Part shown: positions 55,611-64,000 of the stretch, one piece after another
Position numbering within the stretch: position 1 is the first letter of the stretch
How the letters are laid out: each line of letters opens with the position of its first letter
Assembly (NCBI GenBank): GCA_019694355.1
Contig: JAIBCB010000005.1
Span: forward strand, 230,452-294,451
DNA length: 64,000 bases
From: Pyrinomonadaceae bacterium
GTDB lineage: Bacteria; Acidobacteriota; Blastocatellia; Pyrinomonadales; Pyrinomonadaceae
Direction of reading: 5' to 3'
Translations under genes and position numbers: made by a program
The notes under the pieces: generated by a model
Told to the model about the DNA's origin: nothing
Seen by the model: the letters and a program-made list of their open reading frames with translations, nothing else
Database searches by the model: none

Positions 55611-56132
55611 ATGTTGAATATGGATGAAATGTTTGCCGCAAAAAAGAAGGAGCGGAGATTCAACCCGATCTTTTTGATCGGGATCCTTGTCGGGTTGCTG
55701 GTTCTCGGCGTCGCGTTCTATTTTCTCTCCCAAAAGCCGTCGATCGAAGACCAGACGAGCCAGCTCCTTGAGACGGCGGCCAAGCCCGGAAGCCCTGAGT
55801 TTGCCGAACTGAACAAGGACATCATCATCACGACCAACGATAACGAGACGATCGAGTCGCCTACCGGTTTGGGCACGATCTCGATGTTCATCAAAGGCAC
55901 GATCCGCAATAAAGGAACGCATGATATCTCCATCCTCGAGGTCAACGTTTCGGTGGTCGATCGGCAAAAGCAGGTCGTTAAAGAGCGGCGGTTGCTTTTC
56001 GTCCCGCAGCAGCAGCCGATCTTGAAGGCAGGCGAGACCGTTCCGGTTTCGATCACGCTCGACGGGTTTTCTCCAAAGGCTGAACGCGCGCTTATCTACT
56101 GGCGAGTTACAGCGATAAAGGCCGCATCCTGA
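55611..56132 (+). CDS. Single-pass membrane protein with beta-sandwich domain, 173 aa
   Basis: A basic head, one membrane helix (FNPIFLIGILVGLLVLGVAFYFL), then TISMFIKGTIRNKGTHDISILEVNVSVVDRQKQVV and a strand-rich end (PILKAGETVPVSITLDGFSPKAERALIYWRVTAIKA). This resembles FxLYD/DUF2393-type domains. Function unknown; upstream of lon. Confidence 0.7.
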   Translation: MLNMDEMFAAKKKERRFNPIFLIGILVGLLVLGVAFYFLSQKPSIEDQTSQLLETAAKPGSPEFAELNKDIIITTNDNETIESPTGLGTISMFIKGTIRNKGTHDISILEVNVSVVDRQKQVVKERRLLFVPQQQPILKAGETVPVSITLDGFSPKAERALIYWRVTAIKAAS

Positions 56133-56184
56133 AATTTTTCTTCTCTTTGCCCTTTAAAAGCTAATTCTCTACCATTGAGAACAT

Positions 56185-58608
56185 ATGATCGAAGGTGAAG
56201 ACTTTACGGTCGCATTGAGCGATCCAGAGATCGTTGAACCAATGATGCAGGTGCCGCCGGAGCTTCCGGTGCTGCCGCTTAGGGATATCGTTATCTATCC
56301 CTTTATGATCGTGCCGCTATTTGTTTCGCGTGATCGTTCGATAAAGGCTGTCGAAGAGGCTCTTAAAGACAATCGGATGATCCTGCTCGTCTCGCAAAAG
56401 GACGTCAACAAAGAAGAGCCGACCCAGGATGACCTTTATAAAATGGGCACGGTCGCGATCATTATGCGGATGCTCAAGCTGCCTGATGGACGCATTCGCA
56501 TCCTCATTCAAGGGCTTTCTCGCTGCAAGGTCGATTCCGTGGATCCAAGCGGAAGCTATATCCGTGCGCAAGTAACGCCGGTGATCGAACCGCTCGCCCC
56601 CAAGAATTCGCTCGAGGTCGAAGCATTGATCCGGAATGTTCGCGGCTCGATGGAACGAGCGATGAGTTTGGGCAAGCCGATCTCGCCTGAGGTGCTCGCG
56701 ATCATCGCAAATCTCGACGATGCAGGCCGCCTTGCCGACCTTTCGGCTTCGAATCTCGATCTGCGCCCGGAGGCGGCTCAATCGATCCTCGATATTGCCG
56801 ATCCGATCCCGCGTCTGCGTCGTGTCAACGAACTTTTGAGCAAAGAGATCGAAGTCTTGACCGTCCAGCAGGAAATAAACAGTCAGGCACGGGCCGACAT
56901 CGATCGCTCGCAGCGTGAATATTTCCTGCGTCAGCAATTGAAGGCGATCCAAGGAGAGCTTGGCGAAGGCAATGAGCTTTTCGAGGAGGTCGAGACCTAT
57001 CGCGAAAAGATCACGAACGCCAAGATGCCCGAGACGGTTCAGACCGAAGCTCTGCGCCAGTTAAAGAAGTTCGAGCGAATGCATCCGGACGCGGCCGAGA
57101 CCGCGACGCTAAGAAATTGGCTTGACATTATGATCGAGCTTCCATGGTCGAATTCATCCAGCGACAACTTGGATCTTGCTCAAGCACAAAAAGTACTGGA
57201 TGAAGATCATTACGGCCTGCCAAAGGTGAAAGACCGCATTATCGAGGCCTTGGCCGTCCGAAAACTTCGTGCAAAACCAAAGGGTTCGATCCTGTGCCTT
57301 GTCGGGCCTCCGGGAGTCGGCAAAACGAGCCTCGGTCGCTCCGTTGCACGTGCGATCGACCGAAAGTTCGTACGGCTAAGCCTTGGCGGCCTACACGACG
57401 AAGCAGAAATTCGCGGCCATCGGCGGACATACGTCGGTGCGATGCCTGGCAGAATTATTCAAGCGATCCAGCAGGCGGGAACCAACAATCCGCTTGTAAT
57501 GCTCGACGAGATCGACAAGGTCGGCGCAGATTTTCGCGGAGATCCGAGTTCAGCGCTTCTCGAGGTGCTTGACCCGGAGCAGAATTTTGCGTTCAGGGAC
57601 AACTATCTCGGCCTGCCGTTCGATCTCTCAAACGTGATGTTCATGACGACCGCGAACGTGCTGGAGACGATCCAGCCGGCCTTGCGAGACCGCATGGAAG
57701 TGATCGTCCTATCCGGCTACACCGCGAGTGAAAAGCTTGAGATAGCGCGCAGACACGTCATTCCAAAACAGATCGAAGAGAACGGCCTCTCTGAAAAGGA
57801 TGTGAAGTTCGAGAAACGTGCCGTCCTGCGGATCATCACGGAATACACGCAAGAAGCGGGTTTGCGTCAGCTTGAGCGAGAGATCGGAAAGATCTGCCGT
57901 AAGGTCGCACGCCGCAAAGCTGAAGCAAAACGAAAGATTCAGCCGGTAAAGGTTACTGCCGACAATGTTACGGACTTCCTGCGTGTTCCGAAGATCCATA
58001 TCGAAAAGGCCCCTGATAAGGACGCGATCGGCACGGTCACCGGCCTTGCGTGGACGGCAACCGGTGGTGAGATACTGATCATCGAGGCCTTGCGGACTCG
58101 CGGAAAAGGGAAACTTCAGCTCACCGGCCAACTCGGCGAGGTAATGCAGGAATCGGCCCAGGCTGCATTCACCTTTGCAAAGAGCCGTTTTGCAAAACTT
58201 GGTATCGAGGAAGACGTGCTCGATAAATACGACATTCACATCCATTTACCGGAAGGTGCGATCCCGAAAGACGGGCCCTCGGCCGGTATTGGAATGGCGA
58301 CAGCGCTCGTATCGGTTCTTGCTGAGCGGCCTGTACGGCACCAGATCGCGATGACGGGCGAGATCACGCTTAGGGGCAACGTGCTTCCGATCGGCGGAGT
58401 CAAAGAAAAGTTGCTTGCGGCACGCCGCGCACGCATAATGACAGTGATCTTGCCGGCGGCAAATGAACGCGATCTTGTTGACCTTCCGCAGGAAGTTCAC
58501 GACGATTTGAAGTTTATTTTTGTGGATAACGTGCTGGACGTCTTCGACGCAGCCCTTAGACCTGCACCAAAAAGGGCGAATACGGCGAGATCAGCGGACT
58601 CAAAATAG
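56185..58608 (+). CDS. lon: ATP-dependent protease Lon
   Basis: 807 residues: N-terminal substrate domain ([27 protein letters not shown]), AAA+ module ([27 protein letters not shown]) and the Ser-Lys protease domain ([21 protein letters not shown] with catalytic Ser; the Lys in [13 protein letters not shown]). Degrades misfolded and regulatory proteins in the cytoplasm. No defects seen. Confidence 0.97.
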   Translation: MIEGEDFTVALSDPEIVEPMMQVPPELPVLPLRDIVIYPFMIVPLFVSRDRSIKAVEEALKDNRMILLVSQKDVNKEEPTQDDLYKMGTVAIIMRMLKLPDGRIRILIQGLSRCKVDSVDPSGSYIRAQVTPVIEPLAPKNSLEVEALIRNVRGSMERAMSLGKPISPEVLAIIANLDDAGRLADLSASNLDLRPEAAQSILDIADPIPRLRRVNELLSKEIEVLTVQQEINSQARADIDRSQREYFLRQQLKAIQGELGEGNELFEEVETYREKITNAKMPETVQTEALRQLKKFERMHPDAAETATLRNWLDIMIELPWSNSSSDNLDLAQAQKVLDEDHYGLPKVKDRIIEALAVRKLRAKPKGSILCLVGPPGVGKTSLGRSVARAIDRKFVRLSLGGLHDEAEIRGHRRTYVGAMPGRIIQAIQQAGTNNPLVMLDEIDKVGADFRGDPSSALLEVLDPEQNFAFRDNYLGLPFDLSNVMFMTTANVLETIQPALRDRMEVIVLSGYTASEKLEIARRHVIPKQIEENGLSEKDVKFEKRAVLRIITEYTQEAGLRQLEREIGKICRKVARRKAEAKRKIQPVKVTADNVTDFLRVPKIHIEKAPDKDAIGTVTGLAWTATGGEILIIEALRTRGKGKLQLTGQLGEVMQESAQAAFTFAKSRFAKLGIEEDVLDKYDIHIHLPEGAIPKDGPSAGIGMATALVSVLAERPVRHQIAMTGEITLRGNVLPIGGVKEKLLAARRARIMTVILPAANERDLVDLPQEVHDDLKFIFVDNVLDVFDAALRPAPKRANTARSADSK

Positions 58609-58867
58609 AGGAATTGACCTGGTCGATGTCTCGAAATTCCTTATTTTATAATGGTTTCGAGCATTGACCGAAGGTTTTTATTGTTGATAAACTTATGTTG
58701 AGTGTTTGCGTCTTGGCGAACCGCTCTTATAGTGCGAACACAACAAAGCGAACTTTCTCGCTTTGCCAGCGTTAATCTATTTGGCCGTCTCGGAAGAATA
58801 TGTGTAATGCTCTCGCATATCTTCAACGTTAGAAGTAGTTCTAAGAGCAGCATTTATAAGGTTTTTG
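58609..58867. other. Intergenic region after lon, no gene seen
   Basis: About 260 bases of AT-richer sequence with a 7-bp inverted repeat CTCGAAA/TTTCGAG (near 58630-58662) shortly after lon but no T-tract. Presumably holds the promoter of the lytic transglycosylase gene. Confidence 0.4.
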
Positions 58868-60667
58868 ATGAAGAAGTTAGGAATCACCCCATTGGCTCTC
58901 GCTACATCGTTCTCGCTTTTTGCGGCGATCAGCGGGACCGCACAGATCACGAGCACACGATCGAGCAATAACACGCGGCCGGCTGAAGTCGTGCGTGCGC
59001 AAGCTGATGTGAACTACGTTCTGCTTGAATCCGGCAAGGCATTCAAGGAGGGCTTGACCGCTTATTCGCAAGGGCGATATCAGGACGCCGGAGCGCGTTT
59101 TGATAAGTCCGTCGAGGTGTTTCTTTACTCAACGCTGAACATCCAGGGCGAACCACGCCTTCAAAATTGCTATAACCAGCTGATCGAAACCGTCTATCGC
59201 ATCGAGTATCCGTCTGACAGCCAGATGCCGCAAGTGCGTGGCCTTGCAGCAACTTGCGGATGGGAAGTTGATGTAAAACTTGCAGATCAGGTCGCCCAAA
59301 TGGCTCGGCCTGCGACGAACAGCACGGTCGCAAACTCAACGGTGGCAGTGAGCAGCGGCCCAAGCGACGCTGCACCGCGAGGGTTCGTTAATCAGGAGTT
59401 TGAGCCGTCACCGCTCGATGATCTTGCAAAGCTCGAATTGACGCCCGAAGAGCAGAATGTCGAGGATAATCCGGTCGCTCAAGAGCAGTATCAATATCTG
59501 CAGCGTGTCGTTTCGAACCGATCCTTAGGGTTCTCGTTCCAGGTGCATCCGATGATCCAGCAGTTCATCAACTACTACCGCGGCCGCGGTCGTACGACGA
59601 TGGAAGTTGGGCTCTATCGTTCCGGAATGTTCATGTCGATGGCTCGGCGAATTTTCCGTGAAGAAGGTGTTCCGGAGAATGTAGCGTGGCTCGGCCAGGT
59701 CGAAAGCGCCTGGAAACCGACCGCATTTTCATCCGCCGCCGCATCGGGCCTTTGGCAGTTCATTCCAGGCACTGGCGTTCGATTCGGCCTTCAGCGAACG
59801 GCCTATGTTGACGAACGCAACAGCTTTGATGAGGCGACGCGTGCCTCGGCTCGGTATTTGAAGTTCCTTGCGAACCGCTACCACGGTAATTGGGAACTCG
59901 CAATGGCCGCCTATAACTCCGGCGAAGGAAACGTCGATCGCGCGATACGTCGTGCGGGAGCCGAGAATTTCTGGCTCGCGTTCCCATATCTTCCGCGTGA
60001 AACGCGTAACTACGTTCCGAATATTCTTGCCACGATCTTGATCGCGAATAATCCGAATCAGTACGGTTTTGGTCAAATACGGCCGGCGCCCTCGCTGCGT
60101 TACGATCGCCTTCGTGTTCCTGCATCAACGAACCTGAATCTGATCGCCGCTGCAGCGGACACGAGCGTTCAGCTTCTTCGTTACCTGAATCCTCATTTGC
60201 GCACGAATACGACACCGCCGGTGCCGTATGTCGTGAACGTTCCGGTCGGGAAGGCGAATGAGGTCGCCGCGATATTCAAGCGTCTGCCTGCTTCGAAGAT
60301 CCCGAACACGAATCTTGCCAACACTTCACATGGCGAGACATGGCAATCGATCTCGAACAAGACCGGGGTCAGCGTTGCCGAACTGATGGAAGCAAACCCC
60401 GGAATGAAGCATCCGAGCGGTAAGGTCTTCGTTCCTGTTGCTGTTGGAAATCGTGTCGAATCAACGGCATACACGCGTCCGACAAATCGGCAGGCTGCAA
60501 CGGTTCCAACTGCAAAAGTGCGTGTCGTGAAGGCAAAAGCCGGCGACACTGTCGCAAAGATCGCAGCTCGCGAAAAGATCGATGCTGCTGAACTTGCAAA
60601 ATTTAACGGCCTTCTCCCAAACTCGGTTCTTTTCGCCGGCCGCGAGATAAAGATCCCGACCAAATAG
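58868..60667 (+). CDS. MltD-like lytic transglycosylase with LysM domains
   Basis: 599 residues: signal peptide (ATSFSLFAAISGTAQ), a helical N-terminal region, an SLT domain (WLGQVESAWKPTAFSSAAASGLWQFIPGTGVRFGLQ with catalytic Glu in VESAW; NSGEGNVDRAI), and two C-terminal LysM repeats (HGETWQSISNKTGVSVAELMEANPG and KAGDTVAKIAAREKIDAAELAKFNG). It cuts the glycan strands of peptidoglycan; LysM binds the wall. Same layout as MltD. Confidence 0.92.
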   Translation: MKKLGITPLALATSFSLFAAISGTAQITSTRSSNNTRPAEVVRAQADVNYVLLESGKAFKEGLTAYSQGRYQDAGARFDKSVEVFLYSTLNIQGEPRLQNCYNQLIETVYRIEYPSDSQMPQVRGLAATCGWEVDVKLADQVAQMARPATNSTVANSTVAVSSGPSDAAPRGFVNQEFEPSPLDDLAKLELTPEEQNVEDNPVAQEQYQYLQRVVSNRSLGFSFQVHPMIQQFINYYRGRGRTTMEVGLYRSGMFMSMARRIFREEGVPENVAWLGQVESAWKPTAFSSAAASGLWQFIPGTGVRFGLQRTAYVDERNSFDEATRASARYLKFLANRYHGNWELAMAAYNSGEGNVDRAIRRAGAENFWLAFPYLPRETRNYVPNILATILIANNPNQYGFGQIRPAPSLRYDRLRVPASTNLNLIAAAADTSVQLLRYLNPHLRTNTTPPVPYVVNVPVGKANEVAAIFKRLPASKIPNTNLANTSHGETWQSISNKTGVSVAELMEANPGMKHPSGKVFVPVAVGNRVESTAYTRPTNRQAATVPTAKVRVVKAKAGDTVAKIAAREKIDAAELAKFNGLLPNSVLFAGREIKIPTK

Positions 60668-60744
60668 GGTTTGACCTTTTGGTCTTTTTCGGAGAACGCC
60701 GGAATCGCAAATGCAGCGAATTCGGCGTTTTACCGTATGTAAAG

Positions 60745-60780
60745 TTGACAATTTCGCTTATTGTAACTATACTGGTTACA
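60745..60780 (+). promoter_or_regulatory. Promoter with overlapping inverted-repeat operator for the Rrf2 gene
   Basis: TTGACA (60745-60750), 17-base spacer and TATACT (60768-60773) make a textbook sigma-70 promoter. TGTAAC (60762-60767) and GTTACA (60775-60780) form a perfect 6-bp inverted repeat spaced by seven, straddling the -10. The ATG at 60784 lies so close that the transcript would be nearly leaderless. A repressor bound here would block transcription: likely autoregulation. Confidence 0.65.
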
Positions 60781-60783
60781 GTT

Positions 60784-61218
60784 ATGGCAGCTAATAGCCA
60801 GTTCGCAATGGCGGTTCATATTCTGACCCTCCTTGCGGTGAAAGGCGAGACAAATCTTAAGTCCGATACGATCGCACACAGCGTGAACACGAACCCCGTT
60901 GTGATTCGCCGGATCCTCGGACAGCTTGCTAACGCGCGGCTTGTTGAATCGCATACAGGTGCCGCGGGCGGAACGCGGCTTGTTCTTCCGCCCGAAAAGG
61001 TCTGCCTGGTGGATGTGTATAAGGCCATTTCATGCGGCGAGGTGTTTGCTCTGCCGGCAAAGCAGGCGAATCAGGATTGCCCGGTCGGGAGAGGCATCGA
61101 GTCGGTGCTTTGCAACCTTCAAAAGGCGATCGACAGGAGCGTTGCGGAAAAATTAGGTGAGTTTTCGTTGGCGAGTGTGCTTGAGATGATCGAATTTGAA
61201 AGCACGGCCGCTGCTTAA
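60784..61218 (+). CDS. Rrf2-family transcriptional regulator
   Basis: 144 residues from the ATG at 60784. Winged helix: FAMAVHILTLLAVKGETNLKSDTIAHSVNTNPVVIRRILGQLANARLVESHTGAAGGTRL. Cys at 74, 84, 99 and 110; the NQDCPVG..IESVLC end fits YwnA/HypR-like redox sensors, and the C-x5-C-x5-C of IscR/NsrR is absent. Possibly a thiol-based sensor; the genes downstream are redox enzymes. Confidence 0.85.
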   Translation: MAANSQFAMAVHILTLLAVKGETNLKSDTIAHSVNTNPVVIRRILGQLANARLVESHTGAAGGTRLVLPPEKVCLVDVYKAISCGEVFALPAKQANQDCPVGRGIESVLCNLQKAIDRSVAEKLGEFSLASVLEMIEFESTAAA

Positions 61219-61270
61219 AAAATTTCAAGATAATTGTATCAAGAACGGTTACAAATTAAGGTGGTTAATC

Positions 61271-61894
61271 ATGCGGGAATATTTAGTTAAGTCGATGACG
61301 TTTCAGCAATATTTGAGAACGATCGATGATCTGCTTAGAGAAGGCAGAACAACAGGGAACGACCAGTCGGTCGAGAAGGTGGGTTTTACCCACCTGAACC
61401 GCAAGCGGATCGACCGGATAATGAAGACCTTTATTCCGGAGGCGGCTACGGCCAAGAGGATAAGCGAAGTTGATACGGCACGAGTTTGGTACATTCTGAC
61501 CGAAGGCTGGTGCGGAGACGCCGCTCAAAGCGTGCCTGTGATGGAACAGCTCGCGAGCCTGACTCCTTTGATCGAAACCCGATATCTGCTCCGCGACGAG
61601 AACACAGAGTTGATGGATCAATATCTGACAAACGGTTCGCGGTCGATCCCGAAGCTGATCTCGGTCGATAAAAAGACCGACGCCGTGTTGTGGTCTTGGG
61701 GACCGAGACCGCAGGGAGCGCAGGATCTTTTTGAGGAACTGAAAGCGAAGGGTAGGCCGAAAGATGAGATCCTTGAGGCGGTGCAACGGTGGTACATCGC
61801 TGATAAGGGCAATTCGATAGCGGCCGAGATCGCGCAGCACGCTACGAACGGGATCGCCATTGCCTCCCTTGTCTCTGCTAGACTTTCAGTCTGA
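61271..61894 (+). CDS. Thioredoxin-like protein with CGDA motif
   Basis: 207 residues; the ATG at 61271 is the first sensible start (the frame opens earlier inside the Rrf2 gene). The motif GWCGDAAQSVPVM has only the first of the two redox Cys (thioredoxin_9-like proteins have WCGD at this place). It cannot form the usual dithiol. Its stop overlaps the next ATG by one base (TGATG). GGTTAC occurs upstream, a half-site of the Rrf2-type operator. Confidence 0.8.
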   Translation: MREYLVKSMTFQQYLRTIDDLLREGRTTGNDQSVEKVGFTHLNRKRIDRIMKTFIPEAATAKRISEVDTARVWYILTEGWCGDAAQSVPVMEQLASLTPLIETRYLLRDENTELMDQYLTNGSRSIPKLISVDKKTDAVLWSWGPRPQGAQDLFEELKAKGRPKDEILEAVQRWYIADKGNSIAAEIAQHATNGIAIASLVSARLSV

Positions 61895-62904
61895 TGAAGG
61901 CTTACGAGTTTGACACATTTGGGATCGAGAACTTGCGGATCGTCGAATCCGCGACGCCTGAACCGGGAGATGATGAAGTTCTCGTTCGGATGCGCGCGGC
62001 CTCTCTGAATTATCGCGATCTGATGGTCATTCGCGGCCAATATAATCCGCGGATGAAGCTGCCGGCCGTTCCGCTGTCAGATGGAGCGGGTGAGGTCGTC
62101 GCCGTCGGGAATAACGTGGCTTCATGGAAGGTTGGCGACCGTGTGATGCCGAACGTTGCCCAGAAATGGGTTGACGGAATGCCGGATGCTTCGGCCGCTC
62201 GAAGCGCACTTGGCGGCGATGCCCGTTCGAACGGCGTCCTTCGGGAGTTTGCCGCATTCGACGCCGGTTCTTTGGTCGCCATACCTGAATATCTGAGCTT
62301 TATTGAGGCGGCGACGCTGCCGTGTGCCGGATTGACCGCATGGAATGCCCTGGTGGAATCCGGTAATTTGCGGGCGGGCGAAACTGTCTTGGTCCTCGGC
62401 ACCGGCGGTGTTTCGATCTTTGCGGTTCAGATCGCAAAGCATTTTGGTGCGAGAGTCATCGCTACATCGTCGAGCGATGCAAAGATCGAGAAACTTAAGG
62501 CGTTGGGAGCGGACGAGACGATCAACTATCGGTCAACTCCTGATTGGGAGAAAGCTGTGGTTGACCTCACAGATGGCGTTGGTGTCGATCACGTGATCGA
62601 GGTCGGAGGAGCGGGAACGATAGAGAAGAGTCTTGCTTCGGTACGTGTCGGCGGTACGGTATCTCTGATCGGATCGCTTTCAGGCGGTGCGATGGTCAAC
62701 ACAGTGCCGATCTTTATGCGGGCCATCCGTCTGCACGGGATATTCATCGGATCGAAAGCGATGTTCGAGCGGATGCTAAAGGAATTCGATCTTGCAAAGA
62801 TCCATCCGAGGATCGATCGGACGTTCTCGTTTGACGAGGTTCCCGACGCATTGCGATATATGGAGACGGGAGAACATTATGGGAAGATAGTTATAGAGTT
62901 TTGA
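61894..62904 (+). CDS. Zinc-independent MDR-family NAD(P)-dependent oxidoreductase
   Basis: 336 residues: GroES-like part (DEVLVRMRAASLNYRDLMVIRGQYNP) and Rossmann part with LVLGTGGVSIFAVQIAKHFGARVIATSSSDAKIEKLKALGADETINYR. The structural and catalytic zinc cysteines of alcohol dehydrogenases are missing, as in quinone oxidoreductases. Substrate unknown; coupled to the thioredoxin-like gene. Confidence 0.85.
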   Translation: MKAYEFDTFGIENLRIVESATPEPGDDEVLVRMRAASLNYRDLMVIRGQYNPRMKLPAVPLSDGAGEVVAVGNNVASWKVGDRVMPNVAQKWVDGMPDASAARSALGGDARSNGVLREFAAFDAGSLVAIPEYLSFIEAATLPCAGLTAWNALVESGNLRAGETVLVLGTGGVSIFAVQIAKHFGARVIATSSSDAKIEKLKALGADETINYRSTPDWEKAVVDLTDGVGVDHVIEVGGAGTIEKSLASVRVGGTVSLIGSLSGGAMVNTVPIFMRAIRLHGIFIGSKAMFERMLKEFDLAKIHPRIDRTFSFDEVPDALRYMETGEHYGKIVIEF

Positions 62905-63014
62905 ACGCCGCTTCGAAGCGCGGATCTTTGCCGGACGGCCGACAGACATTTTTACCCGAGTTGGGTAACATATATACAAGATCGCAGGATCATTTTTAAG
63001 GAGAAATTGGATAA

Positions 63015-63341
63015 ATGGGAGAATTTGCAAAGGCAGTAACTGACACCGCTTTCGAAGCGGAGGTCTTAAATTCGGATAAGCCGGTATTGGTAGATTTTTG
63101 GGCGGAATGGTGTGGGCCCTGTAGGGCGATCGCGGAATCTGTCGAGTCGGTGGCAAAGGATTTTCAGGGAACCGCAGGCGTCTTTAAGCTGAATGTTGAT
63201 GAGAATCCGACGGTTTCAAATCGGTACGGCATCCGCAGTATCCCAACGCTGATCGTTTTTAAGGGCGGTCAGGAGCAGGAACGCGTCGTCGGCGGTGTGA
63301 GCCGTGAGATCTTGGCAAACCTCGTAAAGCGACACGTTTAA
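63015..63341 (+). CDS. trxA: Thioredoxin
   Basis: 108 residues, WAEWCGPCRAIA active site (Cys33, Cys36), the cis-proline region RSIPTLIVFKGG, and the usual thioredoxin layout throughout. AAGGAGA precedes the ATG. Reduces protein disulfides in the cytoplasm, coupling with thioredoxin reductase not in the window. Confidence 0.95.
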   Translation: MGEFAKAVTDTAFEAEVLNSDKPVLVDFWAEWCGPCRAIAESVESVAKDFQGTAGVFKLNVDENPTVSNRYGIRSIPTLIVFKGGQEQERVVGGVSREILANLVKRHV

Positions 63342-63380
63342 GGTGACTGCCTTTTTTGGCGTCCCTTTAATACACAATTG

Positions 63381-63418
63381 AACAAGAAAGGCCGGGCAAA
63401 TGCCCGGCCTTCTTGTTT
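63381..63418. terminator. Strong bidirectional terminator after trxA
   Basis: AACAAGAAaGGCCGGGC pairs with GCCCGGCCTTCTTGTT around an AAAT loop, a 16-bp stem with one bulge, between convergent trxA and the repeat-protein gene. Confidence 0.85.
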
Positions 63419-63438
63419 ATGTCAGCGATCTTATGGGA

Positions 63439-64000
63439 TCAGTGAGCGTTGGAGTTATTGACCGGGTAGTCGCCGTTCTGGCCCCATTCGGTCTGAGCAA
63501 GTGTACCTGCCGAGCTAGTTCTTACGTAGAAGTAGTTCTGCGTCGGGTCAGCGTTCGGACGCCACACCGCAAGGTCGGTCTTGCCGTCGCCGTCAAAGTC
63601 GCCCTGTGTTGGGTAATCGGTTGCTGAAAGCCCCCAAACACCGAAATAAGGTGAGTCAGCAGGTGCCGAACTCTTTCGGACGAACCAGTTGATAGCACCG
63701 CCGCTTCCACGGATAGTTGCGATGTCGGTCTTGCCGTCGCCGTCATAATCGCCGGGGACTATCACGTCGGTCGATGTGCCGAAGTAGTATGTGCTGACCG
63801 TTCCCGGTCCATTCGCATAGAGCCAGAAAGTGCCTTGGCCGCTGACGCCGCGTTGGATCATGAAGTCGGCCATGCCGTTGCCGTCATAGTCGCCGGGTGC
63901 GGGATAGTCTCCATTTGTGCCCCAAGGGGTGTAAACGATATTTCCGCTGTTTGCTCCGCTGCTTGCTCTGTAGAACCAGAAGCTCTGATCGCCAGAAGCG
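63439..64000 (-). CDS. FG-GAP/VCBS repeat exported protein, C-terminal part (runs off window)
   Basis: The frame stays open to the window edge, so the start lies beyond 64000. Repeats with a calcium-binding-like loop are visible: PAPGDYDGNGMADFMIQR, VPGDYDGDGKTDIATIR, TQGDFDGDGKTDLAVWRP, each followed by FW/W...R and a TW/WG.NGDYP word. FG-GAP/VCBS repeats form integrin-like propellers on secreted or surface proteins. It ends NGDYPVNNSNAH. Confidence 0.85.
   Translation of the reverse strand, partial: ASGDQSFWFYRASSGANSGNIVYTPWGTNGDYPAPGDYDGNGMADFMIQRGVSGQGTFWLYANGPGTVSTYYFGTSTDVIVPGDYDGDGKTDIATIRGSGGAINWFVRKSSAPADSPYFGVWGLSATDYPTQGDFDGDGKTDLAVWRPNADPTQNYFYVRTSSAGTLAQTEWGQNGDYPVNNSNAH

Overview
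The window looks like a chromosomal segment of an uncultured or little-studied Acidobacteriota, most likely class Blastocatellia. This is inference. The clues are a CadC-like winged-helix regulator fused to a WD40/PD40 propeller, exported proteins opening with the 'TYQGKL' type domain, an S46 dipeptidyl-peptidase, FG-GAP repeat proteins, an LpxD (Gram-negative envelope) and moderate GC. Coding density is high. No rRNA, tRNA, CRISPR array, prophage or intact transposase was recognised.

Layout. 0-7 kb (mostly minus): an NlpC/P60 hydrolase cut by the window edge, an ErpA/IscA iron-sulfur carrier, and three large exported proteins of unknown role. 7-12.8 kb: the membrane regulator, an Mrp/ApbC ATPase, a HicAB module, a family-4 uracil-DNA glycosylase and a YgfZ-like protein. 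12.8-17.9 kb: an imuA-imuB-dnaE2 mutagenesis cassette with a perfect 16-bp palindrome in front of it. 18-24.3 kb: exported proteins, an S46 peptidase and an M23 endopeptidase. 24.5-26.9 kb: an ECF sigma / anti-sigma / membrane-protein operon. 27-33 kb: a flippase-like membrane protein, nrdR, a YifB/ComM ATPase, then about 1.3 kb of non-coding palindrome-rich tandem repeats, and dusB. 33-45 kb: housekeeping genes (SurA-like chaperone, mfd, lysS, a YpdA-like reductase, rpoD and dnaG). 45-51 kb: a PIN toxin pair, mutS2, a DCC-family protein, msrB, a Ca2+/H+ antiporter and lpxD. 51-64 kb: small unknown proteins, priA, lon, a LysM lytic transglycosylase, and a redox group (Rrf2 regulator, thioredoxin-like protein, zinc-free MDR oxidoreductase, thioredoxin). 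The window ends in an FG-GAP repeat protein.

Functional themes are DNA repair and damage tolerance (Udg, ImuA/ImuB/DnaE2, Mfd, MutS2, PriA), protein and thiol quality control (Lon, MsrB, TrxA, ErpA, ApbC, YgfZ, YpdA), and cell-envelope work (LpxD, SurA-like, NlpC/P60, M23, MltD-like).

The most unusual things are: (1) a near-perfect 80-bp palindrome, with 26-bp perfect arms, lying in frame inside lysS, reminiscent of Rickettsia palindromic elements; (2) a tandem array of about 235-bp units at 30.75-31.49 kb, each unit built from five different hairpins; (3) candidate operators before imuA, before the Rrf2 gene and before the CadC-like regulator; (4) several proteins whose family active-site residues are missing (an Mrp without CxxC, a hydrolase fold without its Ser, a Uma2-like protein without its Asp, and a short ImuB).
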